Of a stretch of 64,000 nucleotides of DNA, positions 28,856-38,630 are shown piece after piece. The stretch covers positions 4,920,501-4,984,500 of the forward strand of contig NZ_CP020700.1 in assembly GCF_003932715.1 (NCBI RefSeq), given 5' to 3'. The position numbers and the translations under genes are program-made. The notes beneath the pieces were generated by a model. It did not search any database and was not told where the DNA came from. It saw only the letters and a list, made by a program, of their open reading frames with translations. Origin of the DNA: Streptomyces tsukubensis. GTDB taxonomy: Bacteria > Actinomycetota > Actinomycetes > Streptomycetales > Streptomycetaceae. Each line of letters begins with the position of its first letter. Position 1 is the first letter of the stretch.

Positions 28856-30094
28856 CTACAGCCGGTGCGCGGCGCCGGTGGGGGTGGCGCCCCGGGTGTC
28901 GAGGAGGAGCTGTGCCTTCGCGGCCAGGCCCTGGAGGTCGTAGGTGTGGTGGTGCTGGAGGAGCACGGTGAGATCGGCGTCGCCGACGGCCTCGTAGAGT
29001 GCGTCGGCCCGGGGGACCGGGGTGCCCTGGACGTCCCAGGCCGGGACGTACGGGTCGTGGTAGCCGACCGTCGCCCCCAGTTCCGTCAGTGTCTGGGCGA
29101 TTTCGGCCGCGGGGCTGCCCTGGACGTCGGCGATATCGGGTTTGTACGTGACGCCGAGCAGCAGCACCCGGGCGCCGCGCGCCGACTTCCCGTGTTCGTT
29201 GAGGAGCGCGGCGCAGCGCCGGGTCACATAGCCCGGCATCCGGTCGTTGATCTCGCGGGCGAGCCCGGTCAGCCGCAGCCCCGGGCCGGGGCCGCCGGTG
29301 CCGGCCGGGCTGCCGGGGTCCGGCGGGGCGCCGTGGCCGCCGAAGCCGGGCCCCGGGCGGAAGGCCAGGAAGCCGTACGGTTTGGTCTCGGCGCAGCGGA
29401 TGGCGTCCCACAGGTCGACGCCGAGGTCGTGGCAGAGCACCGCCATTTCATTGACGAGGGCCGTGTTGACCAGGCGGAAGGTGGTCTCCAGCAGTTTCAC
29501 GGTCTCTGCTTCGCGGGGGCCGCGGGCGCGGACGACCTTCTCGGTGAGCCGGCCGTAGAACGCGGCGGCGGCCTCGGTGCAGGCGGGGGTGAGGCCGCCG
29601 ATGACCTTGGGGGTGTTGGCGTAGTCGTGGGTACGGCTGCCGGGATCCACCCGTCCGGGCGAGTAGGCCAGATGGAAATCGCGGCCGGCCCGCAGTCCCG
29701 AGCCCGCTTCGAGGAGGGGGCGCAGAAACGTCTCGGTGGTGCCGGGCCCGACGGTGGACTCCAGCAGGACGGTGGTGTGGGGGCGGAGCCGGGCGGCGAG
29801 GGTGCGGGCGGTGTCGGCGAGGGTGCTGAGATCGGGGTCGCCGCCGGGGCCCAGGGGGGTGGGGACGCAGAGGGCGACGGTGCGGACCCGGCCGAGTTCG
29901 GCGGGGTCGGTGACGGTTCTGAAGCCGCCCTTGACCATGCGGCGCACATCGGCGGGGGTGCGGCCGGCCGCGGGTTCGGCGAGCCGGCGGGGGTCGGGGT
30001 CGTAGCCGACGGTCGCGAGACCGGCGGCGACGGCGGCCTGGGCGAGCGGGAGCCCGTCGTGGCCGAGTCCGACGACGGCGAGATCTGCGGGCAT
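28856..30094 (-). CDS. UDP-glucose/UDP-ManNAc dehydrogenase homologue with altered active site
   Basis: A 412-residue protein with the three-domain layout of nucleotide-sugar 6-dehydrogenases: N-terminal Rossmann (VVGLGHDGLPLAQAAVAAG, VALCVPTP, LLESTVGPGTTE), a central helix and a C-terminal UDP-binding domain (LLLGVTYKPDIADVQGSPAAEI). Several catalytic positions differ: SPGRVDPG instead of SPERVxPG, KLLETTFR instead of KLxENxFR, and GFGGHGAPPDP instead of GFGGHCxPxDP. The catalytic Glu, Asn and Cys appear replaced by Gly, Thr and Gly. A Gly/Pro-rich insertion follows the last motif. It may be inactive as an oxidase. The ATG at 30094 has GGAAGG upstream. Confidence 0.85.
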   Translation of the reverse strand: MPADLAVVGLGHDGLPLAQAAVAAGLATVGYDPDPRRLAEPAAGRTPADVRRMVKGGFRTVTDPAELGRVRTVALCVPTPLGPGGDPDLSTLADTARTLAARLRPHTTVLLESTVGPGTTETFLRPLLEAGSGLRAGRDFHLAYSPGRVDPGSRTHDYANTPKVIGGLTPACTEAAAAFYGRLTEKVVRARGPREAETVKLLETTFRLVNTALVNEMAVLCHDLGVDLWDAIRCAETKPYGFLAFRPGPGFGGHGAPPDPGSPAGTGGPGPGLRLTGLAREINDRMPGYVTRRCAALLNEHGKSARGARVLLLGVTYKPDIADVQGSPAAEIAQTLTELGATVGYHDPYVPAWDVQGTPVPRADALYEAVGDADLTVLLQHHHTYDLQGLAAKAQLLLDTRGATPTGAAHRL

Positions 30095-30227
30095 GGTGTG
30101 GCCGTCCTTCCCGTAACCGGTGGGGAGTGTTCGCGCAAGCCGGGTGGGCGGAATGAGCGAGTGCAATGTCAGACTAGGCGTAAATATGACCGTTATGTCG
30201 GATTGTGCGGTTGTGGAACACGGAGTG

Positions 30228-30236
30228 TTATCCACA
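30228..30236 (+). other. Single perfect DnaA-box sequence
   Basis: TTATCCACA in the 360-bp divergent spacer before glpD, with a weaker relative (TTCCACAA on the minus strand) 10 bases away. A lone box may titrate DnaA or be chance. The remainder of 30095-30454 shows no gene. Confidence 0.4.
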
Positions 30237-30454
30237 GGCGGTGGCTGAAGTCGCGGAGTGCGGACAGAATCGTTGGTGTGAGTCCGGCCGGATCATGGAG
30301 TGACGCAGGCCGGGTCGCCGGGCACGGCGCATGGGCGCGGTGTGCGCGGGCACGTGCATACGAGGGCCCCGCGCCGGTCTCGTGGTGTCGCCGTCCCGGC
30401 GCCGCCGCGGGACAGGACCCCGGCGGGGCAGACGGGGGCGACGGGAGGCACGCA

Positions 30455-32161
30455 GTGAAGACAGCGGCACTTGGACCCGAGGAGCGCGCCGAGGCGCTCG
30501 CCGCCATGGCGGAGCGGGAGCTGGACATCCTGGTCGTCGGCGCGGGTGTGGTCGGCGCGGGGACCGCCCTGGACGCGGTGACCAGAGGACTCTCCACCGG
30601 ACTCGTGGAGGCCCGCGACTGGGCCTCCGGCACATCGAGCCGGTCCAGCAAGCTCATCCACGGCGGGCTGCGCTATCTGGAGATGCTCGACTTCGCGCTG
30701 GTCCGCGAGGCGCTGAAGGAGCGCGGACTGCTGCTGGAGCGGCTGGCCCCCCATCTGGTGAAGCCGGTTCCGTTCCTCTATCCCCTGCAGCACAAGGCCT
30801 GGGAGCGGGTCTACGCAGGCGCGGGCGTCGCTCTGTACGACGCGATGTCGGTCTCCTCCGGCCACGGCCGGGGCCTGCCCGTGCACCGCCATCTCTCCCG
30901 GCGGCAGGCCCTGCGGGTGGCGCCCTGTCTGCGGAAGGACGCCCTCGTCGGCGCCCTCCAGTACTACGACGCCCAGATGGACGACGCCCGTTTCGTCGCC
31001 GCCCTGGTGCGCACCGCCGCGACGTACGGCGCCAAGACCGCCAGCCGGGCCCGGGTCATCGGCTTCCTCCGGGAGGGCGAGCGGGTCGTCGGCGCCCGGG
31101 TCCAGGATGTGGAGGGCGGCGGCGAGTACGAGATCAGGGCCCGTCAGATCGTCAATGCCACCGGGGTGTGGACGGATGACACCCAGGCGCTGATCGGGGA
31201 GCGCGGCCAGTTCCACGTCCGGGCGTCCAAGGGCATCCACCTCGTCGTCCCCAAGGACCGGATCCACTCCACGACCGGGCTGATCCTGCGGACCGAGAAG
31301 TCGGTGCTGTTCGTCATTCCCTGGGGCCGCCATTGGATCGTCGGGACCACGGACACCGGCTGGGATCTCGACAAGGCCCATCCCGCCGCCTCCAGCGCCG
31401 ATATCGACTATCTGCTGGAGCATGTGAACTCCGTGCTGGCCGTCCCCCTCACCCGCGACGACGTCCAGGGCGTCTATGCGGGCCTGCGGCCGCTGCTGGC
31501 CGGGGAGTCGGACGCCACCAGCAAGCTCTCCCGGGAGCACACGGTGGCCCATCCCGTGCCCGGTCTCGTGGTCGTGGCCGGCGGTAAGTACACGACGTAC
31601 CGCGTCATGGCGAAGGACGCGGTCGACGAGGCGGTCCACGGTCTCGACCAGCGGGTCGCCGCCTGTGTCACGGAGGAGACTCCGCTGGTCGGAGCCGAGG
31701 GCTATCCCGCCCTGTGGAACAAGCGCGCCCGGATCGCCGCGCGTACGGGCCTCCATGTCGTCAGGGTCGAGCATCTGCTCAACCGTTACGGTTCGCTGGC
31801 CGAGGAGGTCCTCGCCCTGATCGCCGAGGATCCCGGTCTCGGGGAGCCGCTGGGCGGCGCGGACGACTATCTGCGCGCCGAGATCGTCTATGCCGCGTCC
31901 CACGAGGGGGCCCGCCATCTCGACGACGTCCTCACCCGCCGGACCCGGATCTCCATCGAGACCTTCGACCGGGGGACCCGCAGCGCCCGCGAGTGCGCGG
32001 AGTTGATGGCACCGGTGCTGGGCTGGGACGCCAAACAGATCGAAAAAGAGGTCGAGCACTACGAGAAGCGCGTCGAGGCCGAGCGGGAGTCGCAGCGCCA
32101 GCCGGACGATCTGACGGCGGATGCGGCGCGGCTGGGAGCACCGGACATCGTTCCGCTCTGA
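30455..32161 (+). CDS. glpD: Aerobic glycerol-3-phosphate dehydrogenase
   Basis: A 568-residue FAD enzyme oxidising glycerol-3-phosphate to dihydroxyacetone phosphate and feeding electrons to quinone at the membrane. The FAD motif is ILVVGAGVVGAGTALDAVTRG. Substrate-site motifs SSKLIHGGLRYLE and KGIHLVVP, plus TTDTGWD and VVAGGKYTTYRVMA, are all present. The C-terminal domain (about 390-530) is the usual helical DAO_C. GTG 30455 follows GGGAGG by 6 bases. The start is conserved down to ERAEALAAMAERELDILVVG. Confidence 0.94.
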   Translation: MKTAALGPEERAEALAAMAERELDILVVGAGVVGAGTALDAVTRGLSTGLVEARDWASGTSSRSSKLIHGGLRYLEMLDFALVREALKERGLLLERLAPHLVKPVPFLYPLQHKAWERVYAGAGVALYDAMSVSSGHGRGLPVHRHLSRRQALRVAPCLRKDALVGALQYYDAQMDDARFVAALVRTAATYGAKTASRARVIGFLREGERVVGARVQDVEGGGEYEIRARQIVNATGVWTDDTQALIGERGQFHVRASKGIHLVVPKDRIHSTTGLILRTEKSVLFVIPWGRHWIVGTTDTGWDLDKAHPAASSADIDYLLEHVNSVLAVPLTRDDVQGVYAGLRPLLAGESDATSKLSREHTVAHPVPGLVVVAGGKYTTYRVMAKDAVDEAVHGLDQRVAACVTEETPLVGAEGYPALWNKRARIAARTGLHVVRVEHLLNRYGSLAEEVLALIAEDPGLGEPLGGADDYLRAEIVYAASHEGARHLDDVLTRRTRISIETFDRGTRSARECAELMAPVLGWDAKQIEKEVEHYEKRVEAERESQRQPDDLTADAARLGAPDIVPL

Positions 32162-32646
32162 GCGGGCGCCGGAGTTTGCTCCGAGCGGGCGCCGGAATAT
32201 TGCGGAATGCGCTCGAAATCGTTTCCGGTGCCTATCGGATTCGTCTCGGGGGTGGCACGGCCGGGTGGGTTTCCCGCTGTTCCCGGGGGCGTTGCGGTGC
32301 GGGACGGCGGGCCGTCCCGCCCGGTGCCCGGGCCCGGGGAGCGTCCGGCGGCGGACCCGGAATCGGGTGGAGCGGACCGGTTCCGTCGCCGCGTTCCCCT
32401 TTGTATGCGGGGGGCGGAGGCGGTTCACGGCGGGAACGGTGCCCCGTTCGGGGTGGGGGCCCGCCGGGTTCCGTACTACCCTCGCCACCACCTCGGGGAG
32501 CGCGGCGCGGTGAACGGGATCAGGAAATGACCCGGAAGAGGCGCCCCTTCCCGGGTGAGGGACAATGAATGCTCTGCCAGGGCGTGTTACCGCATCGCGC
32601 GGGAGCGACAGGCGCGGGCGAAGACCAGGGATCGCAGAGGGGACGC
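32162..32646. other. 485-bp spacer before the kinase cluster, no gene seen
   Basis: It begins with a short direct repeat (GAGCGGGCGCCGGA twice, 32160-32173 and 32180-32193) in which CGGAG-TTTG-CTCCG could form a small hairpin after glpD. The rest is GC-rich without a credible coding frame. The promoter of the first kinase should lie at its right end, but no clear boxes were found. Confidence 0.5.
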
Positions 32647-35271
32647 ATGTCGGAGGCAGAGCAGTCGCGGAAGCCCCAGCGGGACGGCTCCGAGGAGCGT
32701 GCGTCTGCGGCGGCACAGAGCAGCGGTGGCGGGGCCGCTGCCCGGGCCGTTCCGGGCGGGGACGCCGACGCGCCCGCCGCCGCCGCGGCGGACGGCCGGG
32801 ACGGCGCCCGCGACACTGCGGCGGACGGTCCGGACGCCGGAGCCGGTGCGAAGACCCCCGGTACGTCCGGCCGGAGAACCCCGCCGGATGTCGAATCCCC
32901 GGCCGGTGAAGGGCAGTCGTCCGAGGCCGGGGAGGGCGCCGGTCGCGACCGGGCGGCGCGGACCCCCAAGACTCCCCGAACAACACGGCGGGCGGCGGGC
33001 AAGGCCCCGGCCGGGAGCGAACCGGCGGACGGAGACGGTGCGGAGGGCGCCGTCGCCACGGACACGGACACGGACACGGACACCACGAACGCGAAGGCCG
33101 GGAAGGGCGGCGCCGGGAACGGGACCGCCGTGGAACCGGTGATCGGGACCCAGGCCGACCGGCGGGCAAAGGAGAAGCCCGCAGGGGCACCTGAGGCCGC
33201 ACCGAAGACGGCGTCCAAGGCTGCACCCAAGACCGCGTCCAAGACGGCGGCGAAGTCCGCGAAGCCGGCTCCCGGGGCCGCCGGGCAGCCGGACGGGCCC
33301 GCGGAGAAGACCGATCGGGCCGCCGCGGGCAGTGACGCCGCCGACGCCGCTGCCGCCGTGGACCGGGGAGCCGGGACCGGGAAGCGCCCCACCGGGACCG
33401 CCGGGGAGAAGTCCGCCGGGACCCGGGAGAAGACCACCGGATCCGGGGACTCCGAAGGACGGCTGCTCGCCGGGCGGTACCGCCTCGGCGGGGTGCTCGG
33501 CCGCGGCGGCATGGGCACCGTCTGGCGTGCCGAGGACGAGACCCTCAGCCGGACCGTCGCCGTCAAGGAGCTGCGCTTCCCCCACCAGATCGACGAGGAC
33601 GAGAAGCGACGACTCATCACCCGGACGCTGCGCGAGGCCAAGGCCATCGCCCGGATCCGTAACACCAGCGCCGTCACGGTCTACGACGTGGTCGACGAGG
33701 ACGACCGGCCGTGGATCGTGATGGAGCTGGTCGAGGGCAAGTCGCTCGCCGAAGTCATCCGCGAGGACGGCACCCTGACGCCCCGCCGGGCCGCCGAGGT
33801 CGGCCTCGCGATACTGGACGTCCTCCGCTCCGCACACCGCGAGGGCATCCTCCACCGCGATGTGAAACCGTCGAACGTCCTGGTCGCGAACGACGGCCGG
33901 GTCGTGCTCACCGACTTCGGCATCGCGCTGGTCGAGGGCGACCCTTCGATCACCTCCACCGGCATGCTCGTCGGAGCCCCCTCGTACATCTCGCCCGAGC
34001 GCGCCCGCGGCCACCGGCCCGGCCCCGCCGCCGACCTCTGGTCGCTGGGCGGGCTGATCTACGCCAGCGTCGAGGGAGCCCCGCCGTACGACAAGGGCTC
34101 GGCCATCGCCACCCTGACCGCCGTCATGACCGAACCCCTCGACCCGCCGAAGAACGCGGGCCCGCTGGAGGAGGTCATCTACGGGCTGCTCGCCAAGGAC
34201 CCGGCGCAGCGGCTCGACGACGCCGGTGCCCGCGCCCTGCTGACGCGTGCCCTCAACGCGCCCGACACCGCGGTGGAGCCCCCGCTCCCGCCCGATGCCA
34301 CCCGGGCCATGACGCTGCCGACGATCCCGCCGCCCGAGCCGACGGCCCCCGCCCGGACCGAGCGGCCCCGCGGCCCCGTCCGCCCCGCCCGTAACGCCGC
34401 TCCCGCCGCGGCGGGAGCGGCCCGTCCGCCGCAGCAGCCCCCGAGCCCCCCGGTGCAGCGGGCCGCGCCCCGGCGCGCGCCCCTCACGGACGTGGTGCCC
34501 CGCCGTACGCTGGTGCTCCTCGCGGTCGGTATCGCGCTGGCCGTCCTCGGCACCGTCATGTACTTGACGATCGGCAGGGACAACGACGGCGACGGGACCG
34601 GGAGCGCCGGCGGCGACCGGACCACCTCCGCGGGAACAACCCCCGAAACCGGTACGAAGGACGGCAAGGCCGCAGGCAGCGGGGAGAACCCCGCCGACGG
34701 GACCGACGCGACCGACGGCAAGGGCACGGGCGACGGAGCGACGGGCAAGGACGGCGCGACCGGCGCTTCCAAGCCTCCGGCGAGCCCGGCCGCCCCGGGG
34801 AAGGGCGCCCTGCCCGCCGGTTACGCCGAGAAATCCGACACCCGGTTCCGGTTCTCCATGGCGATGCCCGCGGGCTTCAAGCGCACCGACATAGCCGGGG
34901 CGAACTCGGGCGGTATCTACAACACGGCCATGGGCACCTTTCCCCGGGTCCAGGTCGACTTCAACTCCCGCCCCGGCACCGACGCCGCGGCCGCCTGGGA
35001 GAACGCCGTCGCCGGGACCAAGGCCGGCAGCACCAACTACACCCACCGGGGCATCAAGGCCGTCCAGTACAACGGCTACCGGACCGTCGCCGACTGGGAG
35101 TTCGAGCGCGACCACAACGGCAAGCGGATGCGGGTGCTCAACCGCGGCTTCGTCGTCGACGACAAGCGGGGCTACTCCATCATGGTGTCCTGCCCGGTCG
35201 CCGAGTGGGACGCGCCGGTCTGCAAGACGCTGCGGGAGACCGCGTTCGCGACATTCAAGCCCAAGGACTGA
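32647..35271 (+). CDS. Membrane Ser/Thr protein kinase with long Ala/Lys/Pro-rich N-terminus
   Basis: An 874-residue eukaryotic-type kinase. Residues 1-270 are low-complexity and probably disordered, including a histone-H1-like Lys/Ala/Pro/Thr/Ser stretch near 185-212. The kinase domain (about 277-545) is complete: GRGGMGTVW loop, VAVKEL lysine, HRDVKPSNVL, DFGIAL and SPERARG. A Pro-rich juxtamembrane region, one transmembrane helix (about 619-643) and an extracytoplasmic domain (about 715-874) follow. The outer domain has GYAEKSDTRFRFSMAMP, three Trp/Tyr-rich strands and two Cys. ATG 32647 is chosen; no clear ribosome site. It is the first of three related neighbours. Confidence 0.9.
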   Translation: MSEAEQSRKPQRDGSEERASAAAQSSGGGAAARAVPGGDADAPAAAAADGRDGARDTAADGPDAGAGAKTPGTSGRRTPPDVESPAGEGQSSEAGEGAGRDRAARTPKTPRTTRRAAGKAPAGSEPADGDGAEGAVATDTDTDTDTTNAKAGKGGAGNGTAVEPVIGTQADRRAKEKPAGAPEAAPKTASKAAPKTASKTAAKSAKPAPGAAGQPDGPAEKTDRAAAGSDAADAAAAVDRGAGTGKRPTGTAGEKSAGTREKTTGSGDSEGRLLAGRYRLGGVLGRGGMGTVWRAEDETLSRTVAVKELRFPHQIDEDEKRRLITRTLREAKAIARIRNTSAVTVYDVVDEDDRPWIVMELVEGKSLAEVIREDGTLTPRRAAEVGLAILDVLRSAHREGILHRDVKPSNVLVANDGRVVLTDFGIALVEGDPSITSTGMLVGAPSYISPERARGHRPGPAADLWSLGGLIYASVEGAPPYDKGSAIATLTAVMTEPLDPPKNAGPLEEVIYGLLAKDPAQRLDDAGARALLTRALNAPDTAVEPPLPPDATRAMTLPTIPPPEPTAPARTERPRGPVRPARNAAPAAAGAARPPQQPPSPPVQRAAPRRAPLTDVVPRRTLVLLAVGIALAVLGTVMYLTIGRDNDGDGTGSAGGDRTTSAGTTPETGTKDGKAAGSGENPADGTDATDGKGTGDGATGKDGATGASKPPASPAAPGKGALPAGYAEKSDTRFRFSMAMPAGFKRTDIAGANSGGIYNTAMGTFPRVQVDFNSRPGTDAAAAWENAVAGTKAGSTNYTHRGIKAVQYNGYRTVADWEFERDHNGKRMRVLNRGFVVDDKRGYSIMVSCPVAEWDAPVCKTLRETAFATFKPKD

Positions 35272-35428
35272 GCGGGTACACGTATCGTGAGAAGGCGCGG
35301 ACGGCACCTACCGTTGGGCGCCGCCGGCCGGCCGGAGCACCCGCCCTCGGGGTGACGGCGGGGACGGCGGCGCGGAAGCTGCCGCTCCGCCGTGGGGACC
35401 GTTGACCGTGGGCACGAGGGGAGGCGAT

Positions 35429-38355
35429 ATGGACGACTACGCGGGCAGGGTGCTCTCCGACCGCTACCGTCTGCCGCTGCTCCCGCCCGACGAGTACGAA
35501 CCCGCCGAGCTGCGCGCCTTCGACACCTACAGCGGCCAGGAGGTGCTGGTCCGTCAGGTGCCGCTGCCGGAGACGGTGGACGCCGAGTTCGTCGGCCCCG
35601 ACGAACTCCCGGGACCCGCGGGCAGAGCCGGGGCGCCGGGTGCCGGGCGTTCCACGGGCCGTACCACCGTCCGGCCCACCGATCCGGCGGTGCTGCGGGC
35701 GGTCGAGGCGGCCAGGGCCGCGGCGCAGGTCCCGGACCACCCGCGGCTGGACCAGGTCTTCGACGTCTTCGCCGAGGACGGTTCGCTGTGGATCGTCAGC
35801 GAGTGGGTCGAGGCGCAGCCGCTCGCGGTGTTCCTGGCGGACCAGCCGCTGACGCCCTACCGCGCCGCCGAGGTCGCCTCCGATGTGCTGACCGCGCTGG
35901 GTGCGGTGCACGCGTACGGCTGGACGCACCGCAACATCACCGCCCGCACGGTCCTGGTCTGCGAGGACGGGCGCGTCGTGCTCACCGGCCTGGCCGCCGG
36001 GGCGGCGGAGGAGGCACTGTGCGGCTATGCGCCGGTGCCGACCGCCGTGCCCCGGGTCCCGTATCCGGACTTCGACGGCTTCGACGGCTTCGACGGTGAG
36101 TACGCGGACCAGGAGCACGGGGAGTCCGGGGAGTACGAGGGCGAGTTCGCCGACCAGGGCGACGCCGAGGACGAGTACGCGGACGAAGCCGGTGAGGACG
36201 AAGACGGCGAGGAGTACGAGGGGGAGTACGGCGACGACGGGGACGAGTTCGCGGAGGCGGAGGTCTCCCCGGGGGACGGGGACGGTACTCCGTGGCGGGC
36301 GGCCCGGTCGGGCGCCATCGCGGCGTACCGCGCGGGCGCGGCCGCGGGCCGGGTCGGCGGCGAGCATGCCCCGGGCGGCGGCGACCGGCCGGTGCAGTCG
36401 GGCGACGACCCCGACTGGTGGGCCCGCAAGCCCGACACCCCCGATACCCCCGGCGCCCCCCTCGCCCACGGTCCGGCGGCCCCGGGCTCCGGCCCGCAGG
36501 ACCCGTCCCGTACCGAACACGAAGGCCCCCGGTACCGCGACCATGTGACCGCCACCGGCGTCGACGCCTCCGACGCCCCCGGCGAGCACGCGCCGCACCA
36601 CCACGATCCGTACGGGCACGTGGCGTACGGACGCGACCCCTACGGCACCGGCGGACCGGACGCGCCCGGCCCCGCACATCTCACCGGCAGCTGGCAGGAC
36701 GGCCCGCTCTCCGGCGGCGACGGGCCGCGCCCGGTCCCCGCGGGCGGCACCTCCGTACCGCCGCCGCTCCCCGTCGTCCCCGACCGCAACCCCCACCGCT
36801 ACAGCGACCCGTACGGAGTCCGCGCCCTGCCCCCCGCGGGCACCACTCCTGACAACGACCCCGACGGCCCCGCCCCCGGCGGGCTGCCCGCCCTGCCCGT
36901 GGCGCGCGCCGGACGGCCCGGCGGCGCCCCCGCACCCCGCGGCGACCGCCCCGCCCTCCCCCGGCCCAGCCGCCGGGCCGGGACCGCGGCGGCGCCGGTT
37001 CCGACGCCCTGCGGGCCGACGCCCGGCGCGCCCCCGTCCCCGCGAGCGTCCCCGCCCAGCCCGCCCCCGGCCGCTGGGACGAGGAACCGGCGCCCGCGCA
37101 GCCCGTCCACCGCGGTCCCGCGACCCCGCTCGCCGCCGAACGCGCCCGGCAGGCCAGGATCACCGTCGTCGGCGCCGTCACCGAACGCTGGGCACCCGAA
37201 CAGGCCGGGCCCGTCCACGAGAACTGGCAGCTCGCCGCCCCCGTCGGCCCCGCGACCGACCTCTGGGCCCTCGGCGCCCTGCTCTACCGCTCCGTCCAAG
37301 GCCACGCCCCCTACCCCGAGGACAGCGCCGCCGAGCTGGTCCAGCTCGTCTGCGCCGAGCCCCCCGCCTTCGCCGAGGAGTGCGGACCGCTCCGCCCGGT
37401 CGTCGAGTCACTGCTCCGCCAGGACCCGACCGAACGCCCCGACGCCGAGGAACTGCGCGGCTGGCTGCGGTCCCTGGTCCGCTCCGCCCCCGAACCCGAC
37501 GCGGGCCTCGACGTGGTGGCGCTCCCCGCCGCCCCGCCCGGCGGCGGCGCCGGGCTGCCCATCGTCCGCCGCCGCGGCGAGGTGGTCCGCAGGCGCCGCG
37601 GCGGCTCCACCGAAGTCGTCCACGGCAGACACCGCCACAAGAAGCCCCCGCGGCGCGAGCGCGGCCCCGGATCACTGGGCCGCAGCCTGCTGGTCGGAGT
37701 GCTCCTGCTGCTCACCGGTGCCGTGCTGTACGCGGTGCTGTTCATGCCGAAGGCCGGTGACGACGGTGATGCCACCCTGCCGCAGGGCAACCCCCGGCCC
37801 ACGCCCAGCGGTGCCGAACAGCCCCCGCCGTCCACCCCGGCAGGCGAGAAGACCGGCAGCGCCGCGACCTCCGACGCGCCCCCGGCACCCGGCTCCGGTC
37901 CGCTGCCGAAGGGGTACGAACAGCGCACCGACCCCGAGGGCTTCACCGTCGCCGTCCCGCAGGGCTGGCAGCGCCGCCCGATGAACGACGCGGGCCAGAT
38001 CCGTTACGGCGACGGCGATTTCACCCTGATCGTGGTCCCCGGCCGGGACCGCGTCCGGGACGGCGAGGACCCCCTCGACTACCAGCGCGACCGCGAACGG
38101 GAGCTGGAGCCCTTCCGCAGTTCGTCCTGGTCGACGTCGAGCGGGCTGCGGCGGATCGAAGTCGGGCAGCGGGTGATGGCGGAGGGCCAGTACACCTGGC
38201 AGGACAGCAGCGGACGCGAGGTGTACGTCCGCAACCGCGTCGTCGTCATCGAGGGCCGCTACCACGTCCTCCAGGTCATCGGCCCCGGCGACCGCCGCGA
38301 GAGGGTCTCGGAGGCGTACGAGCAGGCGGTCGCCGTCTACCGCAAGGGCGGCTGA
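35429..38355 (+). CDS. Ser/Thr pseudokinase, membrane-anchored, with apparent frameshift
   Basis: The ATG at 35429 has GGGGAGG 5 bases upstream. The reading frame holds to about 36955, then sense continues in the -1 frame from about 36965 to the stop at 38355 (an alternative out-of-frame stop lies at 37984). A run TCCCCCGG at 36957-36964 is the likely site of a lost base. The N-lobe and active site lack kinase residues: no Gly loop, LVRQVPL for VAxK, HRNITARTVLV for HRDxKxxN, LTGLA for DFG. An insertion of several hundred residues (acidic EYE/DED repeats, then His/Pro/Gly-rich) separates this from a recognisable C-lobe (ATDLWALGALLYRSVQGHAPY...RQDPTERPDAEEL), followed by a transmembrane helix and an outer domain like its neighbours'. 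Confidence 0.75.
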
Positions 38356-38436
38356 CGGACCGTCGCCGGAGCCGGGCGCGGGACCGGCGAGGAACCGTTT
38401 CTCTCCTGAGCCCGTCCCCACCCATGGCGCGGATGA

Positions 38437-38509
38437 CCATCCGGCATCCGATCCGACCCCCGATCCGACACCTGATCCGACACCTGATCCGGGATCCGAT
38501 CCGGGAACG
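38437..38509. repeat. Degenerate CCTGATCCGACA repeat upstream of the third kinase
   Basis: Six to seven imperfect copies of ATCCGACACCTG/ATCCGAT, two of them exact 12-mers (CCTGATCCGACA), lie in the 275-bp spacer between the pseudokinase and the next kinase. They are non-coding. Confidence 0.65.
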
Positions 38510-38630
38510 ATCGCAAGGGCACGGCGAGTTATCGAGAGAGGCGCCGTGACAGCGCGCGCCGGATCGGTGTTTCATCGGGGCAACGGGGGCGGCCAGTGCA
38601 CGGAGAACGGGGCGGGGAGACGTCGGCGAC

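Noticed and set aside
30228..30236. Replication origin
   Set aside because: A single DnaA box with no cluster, no dnaA/dnaN and no AT-rich unwinding region.
37513..38355. Separate gene starting at GTG 37513 (membrane protein with outer domain)
   Set aside because: The frame is open and kinase C-lobe-like well upstream of 37513 and there is no ribosome site. It is better explained as the continuation of the pseudokinase after a frameshift.
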